Of a DNA stretch of 64,000 bases, positions 33,096-44,000 are shown one piece after another (position 1 is the stretch's first letter; every line of letters begins with the position of its first letter). The notes under the pieces were generated by a model. The model was not told the DNA's origin and did not search any database. It saw only the letters and a list, made by a program, of their open reading frames with translations. The DNA comes from Fragum whitleyi (lineage: Eukaryota; Mollusca; Bivalvia; Cardiida; Cardiidae), in contig OX411552.1 of the NCBI GenBank assembly GCA_948146395.1, positions 13,872,957 to 13,936,956 of the forward strand. The letters run 5' to 3'. The position numbers and the translations under genes are program-made.

Positions 33096-34005
33096 AGCTC
33101 ACCTGAGCACAAAGTGTTCAAGGTTTGTGCTCAAGGTGAGCTATTTTGATCATTCAATGTCCGTTGTCTGTTGTGCATCGTCCACAATTTCTTTAAACAT
33201 TTTCTCCTCCTAAACCGGTGGGCCTATCTTGATAAAACTTGGCAGGGATGTTCCTTGGGTCAAGCTTTACCAAAGTTGTTCAGATTATGAATGAAAACCA
33301 CCCTTAACTTACCCTTTACCCTTAACAGAAAAGGTGAAAATTGGAAAAAATTTAAAAATCTTCTTCTCTGAAACCAGAAGGCAGACAGCTATCATATTTG
33401 GTATGTAGCATCATCTAGTGGTCTTCTACTAAGTTTGTTCATATTAAGACCCTGGGGTAACATTTGGGCTCCACATGGGCCCAACCCTTTTTACATAGAA
33501 TCAAAGAATGAAAATCTTTTTAAAAAAAAATCTTCTCTGAAACCAGATGGCAGACAGATTTCATATTTGGTATGAGGCATCATCGAGGGGGCCCCTACCA
33601 AGTTTGTTCATATCAAGACCCTGAGGTCATATTTGGGCTCCTACCGGTCGCTTTCCTTTTAGCTCATCTGAGCATGATGGGTGAAAATAGGAAAATCTTC
33701 TTCTCTGAAACCAGAAGGAAAACAGCTTTCATATTTAGTATGTAGCATCATCTAGTGGACCTCTACCAAGTTTGTTCATATCAAGACCCTTCGGTCACAT
33801 TTAGGCTCCACCTGGCTACATCCTTTTTACTCAGAATGAAAGAGCAAAAGGCATATCCTTCTTGCTCTTGGCTGAAAACAATCCATGGTGTTGATCTTAT
33901 GTAGAAATTATCTCCTTGTTGACATATGCCTATTTAATTAATGTGATGGCCCAGGGGTCAAAGAGACTCAGGTGAGCGATCTAGGACCATCATGGTCCTT
34001 CTTGT
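33096..34005 (+). repeat. AGCTCACCTGAGCA element, copy 3 (intergenic)
   Basis: Same header and footer as the copy at 20823, with three inner units each carrying ATATTTGGTATG and CATCATCTAGTGG. Confidence 0.85.
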
Positions 34006-34121
34006 TTATGTTCAACAATTGATAAGATCAAGGAATATTGTTCTACCATTGTTTGTGTGTCCATTCCTGTGTTTGTCAGCAAAACTTAACCAAAAAACTT
34101 ATCATTTCCCATTTCTTCAAG

Positions 34122-34188
34122 GCTATTCAAGATACAATGCTCATTGGCATGATGATAGACATCATCGATACTCATCTACAGAAGTCAG
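34122..34188 (+). other. Exon-like orphan segment
   Basis: An open frame reading AIQDTMLIGMMIDIIDTHLQ KSG lies between CCCATTTCTTCAAG and a strong donor GTAAGA. It is helix-like and not part of a recognised repeat. No partner exon was found nearby. It could be an exon of an unrecognised gene, a displaced exon copy, or chance. Confidence 0.3.
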
Positions 34189-34608
34189 GTAAGAGTTATG
34201 TAACAAGGTCAAGGTCAATAATTAAAAAAAATGCTGTTTCAACATCACTCGGCCATTTCTGTAAACTGCAACAGACCTCAGATGTATATAAGGCGGATGG
34301 GTATGTAACAAAATTGTGCATTTTGTTGGGCAGAAACAGTGTTATAAAAACTAGCGTGGAAACAACTGAAGCTATCTTTAGATTGATATATTTTACAGTA
34401 AATAATGGCTGAAAAAACGTATTTTTGAGAATGATTTGTCATTCTCTAAAAATATGGATTTTTCAAGCGTTATTTAAGAATCTAAAGATATTTAAATAAG
34501 AATATGATGGTTTCATGTCAGTGACTTAAACAAGTAGTGTTGCGTCGCTGAATGTTTTCGGTCAAAGTTTCGAGGGCTAACTCCATTTTAACAGATGTCA
34601 TCAAGTTT

Positions 34609-34930
34609 TTCCAAGGTTTTCCCATATTTTTTAAAAAATAGTCCGTTTATGTATATCCGAGGTTGATTATGAGATTGGCTGAGTTGTGTTCCGAATGAGT
34701 TGTACCCCTTGCTGAGTACTTCCCATATTTTTTAAAAATAGTCTGTCTATGTATATCCAAGGTTGATCATGAGATTGGCAGAGTTGTGTTCCGAATGAGT
34801 TGTACCCCTTGCTGAGTACTTCCCATATTTTTTAAAAATAGTCTGTCTATGTATATCCAAGGTTGATCATGAGATTGGCCGAGTTGTGTTCTGAATGAGT
34901 TGTACCCCTTGCTTAGTACTTGTGTCATAA
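34609..34930 (+). repeat. Tandem repeat, 100 bp unit, three copies
   Basis: CCCATATTTTTTAAAAA recurs at 34621, 34722 and 34822, each with TATGTATATCC.AGGTTGA and TTCCGAATGAGTTGTACCCC. Confidence 0.88.
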
Positions 34931-35019
34931 TAGGAGATTGAATGGATACGTTCAGGGTCACAGCTGATGGTCAAATGGGTCATTGGTAAAAAATTAGGTA
35001 TTTTTCGGGATGTCTGTGA

Positions 35020-35890
35020 GGGTAAATCCAAATTTCCTGAACAACTTTAGAAGAGGGTCATCCCAAGAATCCTTCATTTCAAGTTTCATTGAAATCCGGC
35101 CACGGGTTTAGGAGAGAAGATTTTTAAGGATTTAATAGTGAAAATAAGCCCAGCCATGCCATGCCCATGTTTGGGGGTCAATCCAATTTTCTTCAACAAC
35201 TTCAGAAGATGGTCTTCCAAGGAACATTTCGGCCAAATTTCATAGAAATCAGGCCAATGGTATGGGAGGAGAAGATTTTTAAAGATTTTAAAGTGAAAAT
35301 AAGCCCTGCCCTACCAAGCCCATATTTGGGTTTCAATCCAAATTTCTTGAATAACTTTAGAAGAGGGTCACCCAAGGAACATTTCTGCCAACTTTCATTG
35401 AATCTGGCCAATGGTTTAGGAGAAGTCTTTAAAAGATTTTATAGTGATAATAAGCCCTGCCCTGCAAAGCCCATATTTGGGGTTCAATCCAAATCTCTTG
35501 AATAACTTTAGAAGAGGGTCACCAAGGAACATTTCTGCAAAGTTTCATTGAAATCGGGCCAATGGTTTAGGAGAAGAAGACTTTTAAAGATTTTATAGCG
35601 AAAATAAGCCCTGCCCAGCAATGCTCATATTTGGGGGTCATTCCAAACAAACAACTTTAGAAGAGGTTCACAGAAGGATCATTCATGCAAATTTTATTGA
35701 AATCAGGCCAATGGTTTGGGAGAAGATTTTTAAAGATTTTATAGTGAAAATAAGCCCTACCCTGCCAAGCCCATATTTGGGTTTCAATCCAAATTTCTTA
35801 AACAACTTTAGAAGAGGGTCACCAAACGACATTTCTGCCAAGCTTAGTCAAAATCTGCCCAAATACTGAGGAGAAGATGTTTACAGAAAA
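35020..35890 (+). repeat. Tandem repeat, about 150 bp unit, five to six copies
   Basis: AATAAGCCC(T/A)GCCC recurs at about 35144, 35299, 35448, 35603 and 35749, with TTGAATAACTTTAGAAGAGG GTCA and AATGGTTTAGGAGAAG. It ends ACACACGACAGACACAAGG. Frames such as 35161-35505 are translations of the repeat. Confidence 0.85.
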
Positions 35891-35984
35891 GTTTACGCAC
35901 AGATGCACAAACACACGACAGACACAAGGCCATGTTTATAGCTTGCTAGTGAAGCTCAAAAACATAGTTTAGAGAAATTTAACC

Positions 35985-36206
35985 CTTTCCTGTTTTACAA
36001 AATTTTGAACCTGTCCAAATTCAAAGGTTTTGCAGACGAAAATTTAAAGTGGATTTAATTTGAAAAATAACCATTCAGTAAGGTAGAAAATAGTGTGGAA
36101 AAAGAAGGAATTGCTTGTCAGATGCAATTTCTTCTTTTTTCACAATGTTTTCTCAATCATAAAATCACAGGCACGTAAAAAGCAGGGATTAAACAGCAAA
36201 GGGTTA
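35985..36206. mobile_element. TTAA-type foldback repeat (TTTAACCCTTTCCTG)
   Basis: Ends TTTAACCCTTTCCTGTT and AACAGCAAAGGGTTAA with a central GAAGGAATTGCTTGTCAG / GCAATTTCTTC hairpin. A half copy at 30580-30665 and hairpin-only copies at 37895-37960. Confidence 0.7.
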
Positions 36207-36219
36207 AGGTCTGAAAATA

Positions 36220-37185
36220 TATAATACATTTGTACTCATCTAAGAAGACCCCATTATAACAAGGGATTTGAGTAAAAGCATAAACACTGTATAGACACTT
36301 TGTTTTTGCTCTAATTCTCAATATAAATATGACATCATCCATGACCCCAAAACAAAATCAGCTGCAAATTGGCAGGCTCTAAGATAATGAACCCCACAAC
36401 ATTTCCACATTATTGTCAGATTTTGATTAAAGAAACAGAATAACCCTTTGCTTTTCCTGGAAGATCTTGCTTTTAGTGAACAAGAAAAGCTGTATTTTCA
36501 CTCATAGCTCCTTCACTTATGAAAATAGTTGCCTTTGTTGTTCATATAATGAAAGACAAAGGGATTTTGCACTCAAACAATTATTTTTATACTGCTGTTC
36601 ATCCATTCCCCCCTCCCCCATCTTTTTTTTAAAAAAATATATAAGTATAATCAACTTTCAAACTTGGCAGTGCATATTCTCCAGGGCTTGTTTTTATACC
36701 CTATATAGAGGATATTGAATGAGTGGTCATGGAATACTTAATCTATTGAATGAGTCATCTATATACAGATAAGAAAGAGGCTTTGGCGTGTTTTATTCTG
36801 TTTTAGATGACAAGATAAATAAATTAAGTATTTCATGGAATCAAACTTGATATTTCATTAATATTGTGACATGCCCTGATATTTATGTTGGAGCATGAAA
36901 TTTTCAAATAATCATTCAATCTACAAAAAACATAGGTTTTGAATAACAACAAAGCTTTATACTTTGAAAACGTTTAATACAATATTTTAACAATAATACA
37001 ATCATTCTAGCATAATGTGTATATTCTCTCTATGCCATTTTCACAACACTAATAAAAGCTTTGAAAATATAACAAAATTAGAATTTTAACAAGAAAATTA
37101 TCTGTTTTGTTTTCACTTTAATTTTGGCATCTAGACTCATGTTTGCCACATTTGAATATTGAAGATAAAGTTTTGAAGAGCTTTT
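36220..37185. other. Intergenic, no feature recognised
   Basis: AT-rich sequence between repeat blocks; frames of 61-83 codons have no recognisable content. Confidence 0.45.
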
Positions 37186-37364
37186 AAAGGGGTGATACTT
37201 TGTCACCTGTGAAGTTTCATGATTCTAGCTTGCTTACTTTCTGAGATATGCTCCAGACAAAAAAAGATCTATTGACAGACTGACAGACAAGTACAAAGCA
37301 ATATACCCCCTCTTTTTTGAAAGGAGGGGGGGGGGCAAGAAAATTGAGAAGAATACAAAGAGGA

Positions 37365-37690
37365 TAATCGTTTGTTTCAAAGTAAGATCTATTTCTATTT
37401 CATTGGGTGAACAACAAAAGCTATATATTCACAAGTGGCGTAGCAAATTGAAATACCAATTGATCTTACTCGAAAACAAGCATTTATTCTATTTCTTTAA
37501 TGCAAAAATGAGACAAAATAAGATAATTTTTGGACAAATTTTCTTATAGCATGTGATTGCTATGCAAGGTTCAAGATGTCGACACTCATACGGCTTGGCT
37601 TAGATAATTTCAGATAGGGTTTAATGAACAAAAGCAGGGTATAAGTTTTTGATAATTTCACTGGTTAGGCGGTGAGTTTATAAATTGTAT
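37365..37690. repeat. GTAAGATCAATATATATTTC repeat, long copy 2
   Basis: Counterpart of 31085-31460. Confidence 0.75.
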
Positions 37691-37756
37691 TCTACCATTT
37701 TTTCTCGTTTGTCCACCTAAAAGCAATAAAGAAGAACTGTATAAGTACTATAATAT

Positions 37757-38144
37757 CAGGGTTTGACACTAACTACTTTTTGCAACCAGCCTGAAGGACC
37801 TGTTATCTATAAATATTACCAGTCCTCCATTATAACAACAGGTCCTGCATGAAAAGCATGTTTGATTTTTAGCAATTTAGGTGATAAATTGCGAGGAAAT
37901 CATTGTTGGAAAAGAAGAAATTGCTTTTGACAAGCAATTTCTTCTTTTTCTACAATGTTTTCCATTTGGTTATGCAAATTTTAGTACTAGAAAGGCAAAT
38001 ATTTTTCAAAACATAATAGATTTGAAATGCTAAGTTCTGACATTAACTACAGGCCTGAAAGACCTGCAGCATGGTTACATCTACCAGTCCTCCCTAAAAT
38101 CCACAGGTCTATGGCCTGAGGACTGGTGTTAGTGTCCATCCCTG
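37757..38144. mobile_element. CAGGG-type foldback element, copy A
   Basis: Ends CAGGGTTTGACACTAAC and GTTAGTGTCCATCCCTG. Internal arms carry CCTGAAGGACCTG and ACCAGTCCTCC. A hairpin (AAGAAGAAATTGC with its inverse) sits in the middle. Target duplication unclear. Confidence 0.75.
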
Positions 38145-38548
38145 TATAACCTGTAACAGTTTGTCATATAATTTTTTGCACAAATATCAAATGAGCATAT
38201 TTTTCACTAAATAGCAAGTACAAGTATATTCATACTCTGTACTTGTAATCTAAACATACTTTCACAAGTGACCTGAATCAAAATCAAATTTGGACTGTTA
38301 AGGTAAATCAGCTTTTTTGATATTTACTCACTTTTGTAGATAGTTGACAATGTAAACTTATTTTACAATTCTGTACCTTTGTTACTGACTCGTTTTTTCT
38401 GTCTTTATAAAAACCTTTGAACTTACAGCACTATTCTTTGATATATTTAGATCATATTTGGCATAATGTGTTCTATAAATAAATTAGGAGTCAGGCGGTA
38501 GAATGGAATCAGAGATGCAGAAAAGAGGGGGTTACATGAATGCAAATC

Positions 38549-38793
38549 TTAACCCATGTCATGCTGAATAAAACTTTTATAAATTAACATTAAAATCAAA
38601 GTGCTGGGAGTATTGGAAACACTTATTGTGTGTTACTTTTTATTTCCAAAATATATTTTTCTCACTCTTCTTGATTAAAAAGGAAAATCAGGGTGTACAG
38701 ACTAAGATCAGACTGCACATATGTGCAGACTGATCTTTGTCTATACCTCCTGCCAAAGCAGGAATATTCCAGGTTTAGCATGACAAGGGTTAA
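38549..38793. mobile_element. TTAA-flanked palindromic MITE, family G, full copy
   Basis: Ends TTAACCCATGTCATGCTGAA and TTTAGCATGACAAGGGTTAA. The centre is the palindrome AGATCAGACTGCACATATG TGCAGACTGATCT. Distinct from family F but also TTAA-ended. Confidence 0.8.
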
Positions 38794-38873
38794 TACTCAA
38801 AGAAATCTTAAATTGTGGGTACTAATTGGAATTTTCATGGTGAAATGATTACAATAAGTACCCTAAATATAGT

Positions 38874-39325
38874 CAGAGATTGACACTAACACCAGTCCTC
38901 GGGCCTGGGACATGTGGATTTAAGGGAGGACTGGTAGATTTTACCATGCTGCAGGTCCTTTAGGCCTGAAGTTAATGGCATGGCAGTACTAAGTATTTCA
39001 AATCTGTTCAGTTTTGAAAAATAATCGCCTTTCCAATGCTAAAATTTTCATTACCCAAAGGAAAACATTTTATAAAAAAGAAGAAATTGCTCATCAACAA
39101 TGTTTTCTTTGCATTTATCCCTAGAGTTGCTAAAAATCAAACATGGTTTTCATGCAGGACCTGTTGTAATCAGAAAGTACCTATAATATTTTGATGGTTC
39201 AGCATGGGACAGTTGTAACTGCCTATATGTTTATAGGCAGTTACAACTGATGGTGCTGAGCCAATCGATTTATGGCTAACAGGTCCTTCAGGCTGGTGGC
39301 AAAGAGTAGTGAGTGTCAAACCCTG
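38874..39325. mobile_element. CAGGG-type foldback element, copy B
   Basis: Related to copy A but inverted. Ends CAGAGATTGACACTAAC and AGTGTCAAACCCTG, flanked by ATAGT on both sides (5 bp). A smaller palindromic MITE (39195-39266) is nested inside. Confidence 0.75.
39195..39266. mobile_element. Short palindromic MITE, family P, nested copy
   Basis: ACAGTTGTAACTGCCTATA / TATAGGCAGTTACAACTG flanked by GATGGTTCAGCA and TGCTGAGCC. Inserted in the CAGGG-type element copy B. Confidence 0.8.
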
Positions 39326-39386
39326 ATAGTGCCATTACAAATAAAGTTCAAAATACCCCTCTATCTGTAGCTCTGACAAAGTATGA

Positions 39387-39462
39387 TGGCTCAGTACCAA
39401 ACAAATGTTTTTACCTATGAATATATAGGAAGTTACAATTGTTTGAGTTGAGCCATCTAGAT
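39387..39462. mobile_element. Short palindromic MITE, family P, decayed copy
   Basis: GATGGCTCAGTAC ... AGGAAGTTACAATTG ... GAGTTGAGCCATC. Confidence 0.7.
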
Positions 39463-39479
39463 GTCAAATGAGTCTGTAT

Positions 39480-40173
39480 GTGACATTTCCAACGAAATCA
39501 TGTGTACTTGAAAGACAGGCGGTGCTGATGAGCAGCCTGAACAACAAAACATTACATAAACAAGATGTGTTTGTGAAACATGAATGACCCCAAAATTGTG
39601 ATTTTTAAAACTTTGACCTTGACAGATGACCTTGACCTTAGTATCTGTGGATGGGCTTTATCAAGATCTATCAGCATACCAAATATGAGCACTGTATCTT
39701 GAATAGCTTTGAAGTAATTGGCAATGTTAAGTTATTTTGGTTAAGTTTTGCAGATAGACAGCAGACGGACAGACTGTGACAACAGTTTAACAATACACCC
39801 CCGATCTTTCACCTTTCGATGGGAAGGCATAAAAAAATTGGTGATTGTGAAAAGAGATTAGAAGTCAGAGGCTATCTATTGAGTGCTCAGTGAAGATTCA
39901 GATCAGACTGTGCAGATGCAAACATTTGAAATTGCACGGCTTATAATTCATGAAATTTTTACATGTCTTGTGAAATACGTAAAGAAAGTGATTCTTTAAT
40001 TCAAACATATGAATTTCACTAATTCCACTTGACAAAGAAGTAAAATATCATGCAGGACAAGCCAACGAGTAGAATTTTCAAGCCCTGAATTGTTGGAAAT
40101 GTCATGCACAGGTTCAATTATTGTCATTCCCTGCCTGAACCAAAGTGTTGTACCATTGCATACACTGCCTCAG
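39480..40173. other. 3' flank of the KLHL-like gene
   Basis: Contains an inverted TGACCTTGA cluster (39618-39640) from the TCAAGGTCA-type repeat and otherwise unassigned sequence that should include the KLHL-like 3' UTR. Confidence 0.45.
39995..40000 (-). terminator. Possible polyadenylation signal of the KLHL-like gene
   Basis: ATTAAA on the minus strand about 175 nt after the stop codon. It is a weak variant signal; no AATAAA was noticed closer. Confidence 0.25.
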
Positions 40174-41091
40174 TCATTGTGGCGTACCATTGTCTCTTTT
40201 GTACGGACACAAAAAGTCCTTGTTCACAACTACTCGCACAGACCCATATGACTCAAAAGGGCTAGGCATTAGGTCGGAGTACATTCGAGACGTTCGGGTA
40301 CACAAGTCCAATTCAAACAAGTTCCTACAGAGTTCTGTCCCTTCTTCAACAGTGGGATCATCGCTCTCACCACCAAATGCATACAACTTGTCATGAAATA
40401 AGGTGAGTCCAAAATTATATCGCTTAAATCCGGAAATTTTGGCGTATCTCTCATTTTGTGAAGTTTCAGCATTATATTTCATGACCTCACCAGTGGGGTA
40501 CATAATATAAATATTGCCATCGAGACTCTGCACGCTACGTGAGAATTTAGCGGGCTCTGGAAGTGTGTCTATAATTGTACACTCATTTGTTTGTGTGTCG
40601 AAACATTGTATAATGTCTGCGTGATCACAGTCCTTCAGCCAACCACCGAAAATGTAGATTTTTCCTTTATGTGCTGCAGCAGAGAGAGCATCTACGGCAC
40701 AAACCAACTCTCCGACTTCCCTCCACGTCTCCTGTGCAATGTCGTATTTCTCAACACTTGTATATGTCACATCAGTTATGGGATCGAAACCTCCGACAAC
40801 AAACACAGAATTTCTCTCAGATACCATGGCATGGCGCAACCTACCAAAGTTCATGGATCGACAATGGATCCAGTCTTTTCTGCCTATATGTAATTTTAGA
40901 CAAGCAATCGGTCTCTCAGTGCCCCCTGAGACATAGATATAATCTCCATATACACAACAAGCGAAATATCGTCCTATATTGCTGGGTAGTGATGGCATCG
41001 TATACCATTTTCTCTCAATGGGACTATAACAAAATACTTCAATCAATTTCTGCTCTCTTCCTTGAGGTGTTTTACCAATCAGAACTATCAC
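40174..41091 (-). CDS. KLHL-like gene exon 2 (six-blade Kelch propeller)
   Basis: Begins after a pyrimidine-rich tract and GTTTCAG. Six Kelch-type blades end in YIYVSGG, VFVVGGF, IYIFGGW, NIYIMYP, LYAFGGE and the closing SVRVVV. The stop is at 40174-40176. Plus-strand frames over this interval are shadows. Confidence 0.92.
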   Translation of the reverse strand: MIVLIGKTPQGREQKLIEVFCYSPIERKWYTMPSLPSNIGRYFACCVYGDYIYVSGGTERPIACLKLHIGRKDWIHCRSMNFGRLRHAMVSERNSVFVVGGFDPITDVTYTSVEKYDIAQETWREVGELVCAVDALSAAAHKGKIYIFGGWLKDCDHADIIQCFDTQTNECTIIDTLPEPAKFSRSVQSLDGNIYIMYPTGEVMKYNAETSQNERYAKISGFKRYNFGLTLFHDKLYAFGGESDDPTVEEGTELCRNLFELDLCTRTSRMYSDLMPSPFESYGSVRVVVNKDFLCPYKRDNGTPQ

Positions 41092-44000
41092 CTGAAACAA
41101 AAAAAAGTAAACAAGATCAATTAACCCATATCCTACTGATACAGTGATAAGTTTTATTGTTTTTTTTTAAATTGAAAGTTTTTGAAGACAATTCAATCCA
41201 TCTAACTACATTTTTAGCTCCGCTGTTTTCGGAAAAAAACCCAGGTATTGCTATAGCATTGGTGTTGTTGTCGTTGTTGTCATAGTCGTCACCATGTGAA
41301 AACTTTGACATTTTGTGATAACTTTTGAATGGTAAGAGATAGGTCATGATGATTGCCTGTGACAAGGTCTTTCTGTTGGTACTAAGTTCAAGGTCATCAT
41401 TGAAGGTCAAGGTCATTTTTCAAGGTCAAACTTGTGAAAAAATGCAAAATCTTTGACATTTGCTATTACTTTTGAATGGTAAGTGATAGGGCCTTCATAT
41501 TTCACATGATGATTGCCTGGGACAAGCATGTTTTGTTGGTACCAAGTTCAAGTTCATAGGTCAAGGTCATGGTCATTTTTCAAGGTCAAATTTGTGAAGA
41601 AAAAAAAGCAAAAACTTTAACATATTATGATAACTTTTGAATGGTAAGTGATACGGCCTTCATATTTCACAGGATGATCCATGTGATTGCCTTGGGCAAG
41701 CACTTTCTGTTGGTACCAAGTTCAAGGTCACCAGTCAAGGTCAAGGTCATTTTTAAAGGTCGAATTTGTGAAAAAAAAAAAAAAACTTTGACATTATTGT
41801 GATATCTCTGGTTCTACTGAAGGTATTCACTTGAAACTTGGCACACATATTCACCATTAAAAGAGCAACCTTTTCCATCAAGGGGGGTAACTTTATAAGC
41901 ATTTTTTGCAAATAATGCCCCTTTTTCTACTTAGTTTTTTCACCATCCATTAGTCTTTTTTACTATCCAGCACTCATAGCCGAGTGTAGGCACCCGTAGA
42001 CGGTGCTCCTTTTTTCACGATATAATCAGAAAGATAGTGTAAGCTAAGATCAGACTGCATATCAGGGTTTTCCTTGACGCAAAAAATGCGCGTCTTTGTC
42101 GCAATTTCAACTCAATTGACCCGCAAAAAAATTACCTGTGCGACATTTGTGACGCAAGTTTCAAAATACAGCTCTGTGCTATGAACATGTATGATTGGAG
42201 ATCTTTTTCATAGATTTTCAGTTGGGTTAAAAATTGACATAACTCGCTTGTTAACAAGCGTCAGATACAATATTTCCGTGACCTCTGTAACTAGCCAGGT
42301 TTTCCAATATTGATAAAATTCTATTTTTAGATAGCTATAGGTACCTGATAAAGTATGCAGACGGGTTATCGCGATTTAAACCACCTCAGACCCAATTTCC
42401 GGTCATAAAATTAACTGTAAACCAGACACCGTATCTTACATAATGCAACAACAAATAAAAGTGTGTAAACTTCCATCGTCTGCATTTGGGCCATTCTTTC
42501 AAAGGAACAACAAATTAGAGCTGTTTAAGCGAGTTTGATGATGATTACTATGGTCCACCTACCAAAGAAGTCATTCGTCATTAAATCTGAATTTGTTTAA
42601 TATTTTTATTTATAGCTTGAAATGTTTTTGACCTGTTCCAAAATAGGAGGAATGAACAACCAAACCCCGAAAAATATGAAATGTACATGTATATGGCTCT
42701 GAAGATGTTACAGTCTACTTTATTTTGTTTTTATGTGCTCCCTAAGCTTCTTTAAATTTGTCCCCAAAATTGGGGAAATGACCCTCAATTCTAAAGGTAT
42801 GGGGGTCACAATGACCCCCAAATTCTGAGGCCCAGGGAAAACCCTGCATATCTTTGCAGACTGATTGTAGTAAATACCAGGGCTACATATAGAGGAGGTA
42901 TTTTGTATTTCAAAATAGATTATTTCAACTTCGCAAACACTTTATTTTGAGTACTCATTGGAATCATCTCATTGAGATTATATATATATATTCAAATGAG
43001 TACCCACAACATAGGGTTTCTGTGAGAAAAAAAAATTTTAGACTGGCAAATATCCCCTCTTAACTGTACCATACTTTTGAATATTGTTAGCCAAAACTTC
43101 CTGTAAAAAAGAAATTTGTGGTAAACAGTTTGAGATGAGTTAACATGTGCCTTAAACATTCTAACAGAGCCCCATGCTCAAATAAAACCCCATCCCCCTT
43201 TTGAAAGGTTGAAATTAACCGTGTTTTTATGTGATTTTATGAACTCTTGAATCCTCTTATAAAAGTCCATACCCTAGAAATCTAGGTCACTAAAAATTCA
43301 ATAGATGTTTAATACACCTTTTCCCCAATCAAATTTTAATATTTTGCATGGGTTGTGTTTAATTTTGGCCATTTTTCACCATCTTTATTAATATCCATTG
43401 CTCAGCATGTAACACTTGTTACTGCCTATATGTTTATATGCAGCTTATGTAACAACTGTTTCACACTGAGCCATTGATATGTAGGGCAGTTTCTAATAAA
43501 AGCCAATCCCTTTCTAATGGAAATGTGATTATTCTAACGGAACCCCAGGGTTCTATAAGAGCTTTTATGGTACTTTGTTCTGAATAACTCTCTATTATGG
43601 TAAGCTAAGATGCTTTACTAGATTTACAGCCCTCATAAAAAAACTTTCCCTTTCAAAACTTTAATAGTTAGGTGATAAAACTATTTTAAATTTCAAAAAT
43701 AGTGTCAACCAACTGTGCTTTACATATTTCAATTAAATAGTATTGGAAATAAAAATAAAACATGTTCCTTGACCCAATTTTTTTTAAGAGTTTATTGAAG
43801 TGTTTAAACGAAAGCAAAGAATGGGCCAAAATTTGGGGAAAAATGCATAAATTAACATTGTTAGAAAAGATAGAAAAGCTTGAAACAATCAAATTAACAT
43901 CATCTTATTTTCCTCCTTTCTTCCTTTTTCTAAATATTCATAGTTCTGAACATTGTAAGCCAACCTATTTCTCACCTCAGTTTTGTTCCCGAGCCTAAGT

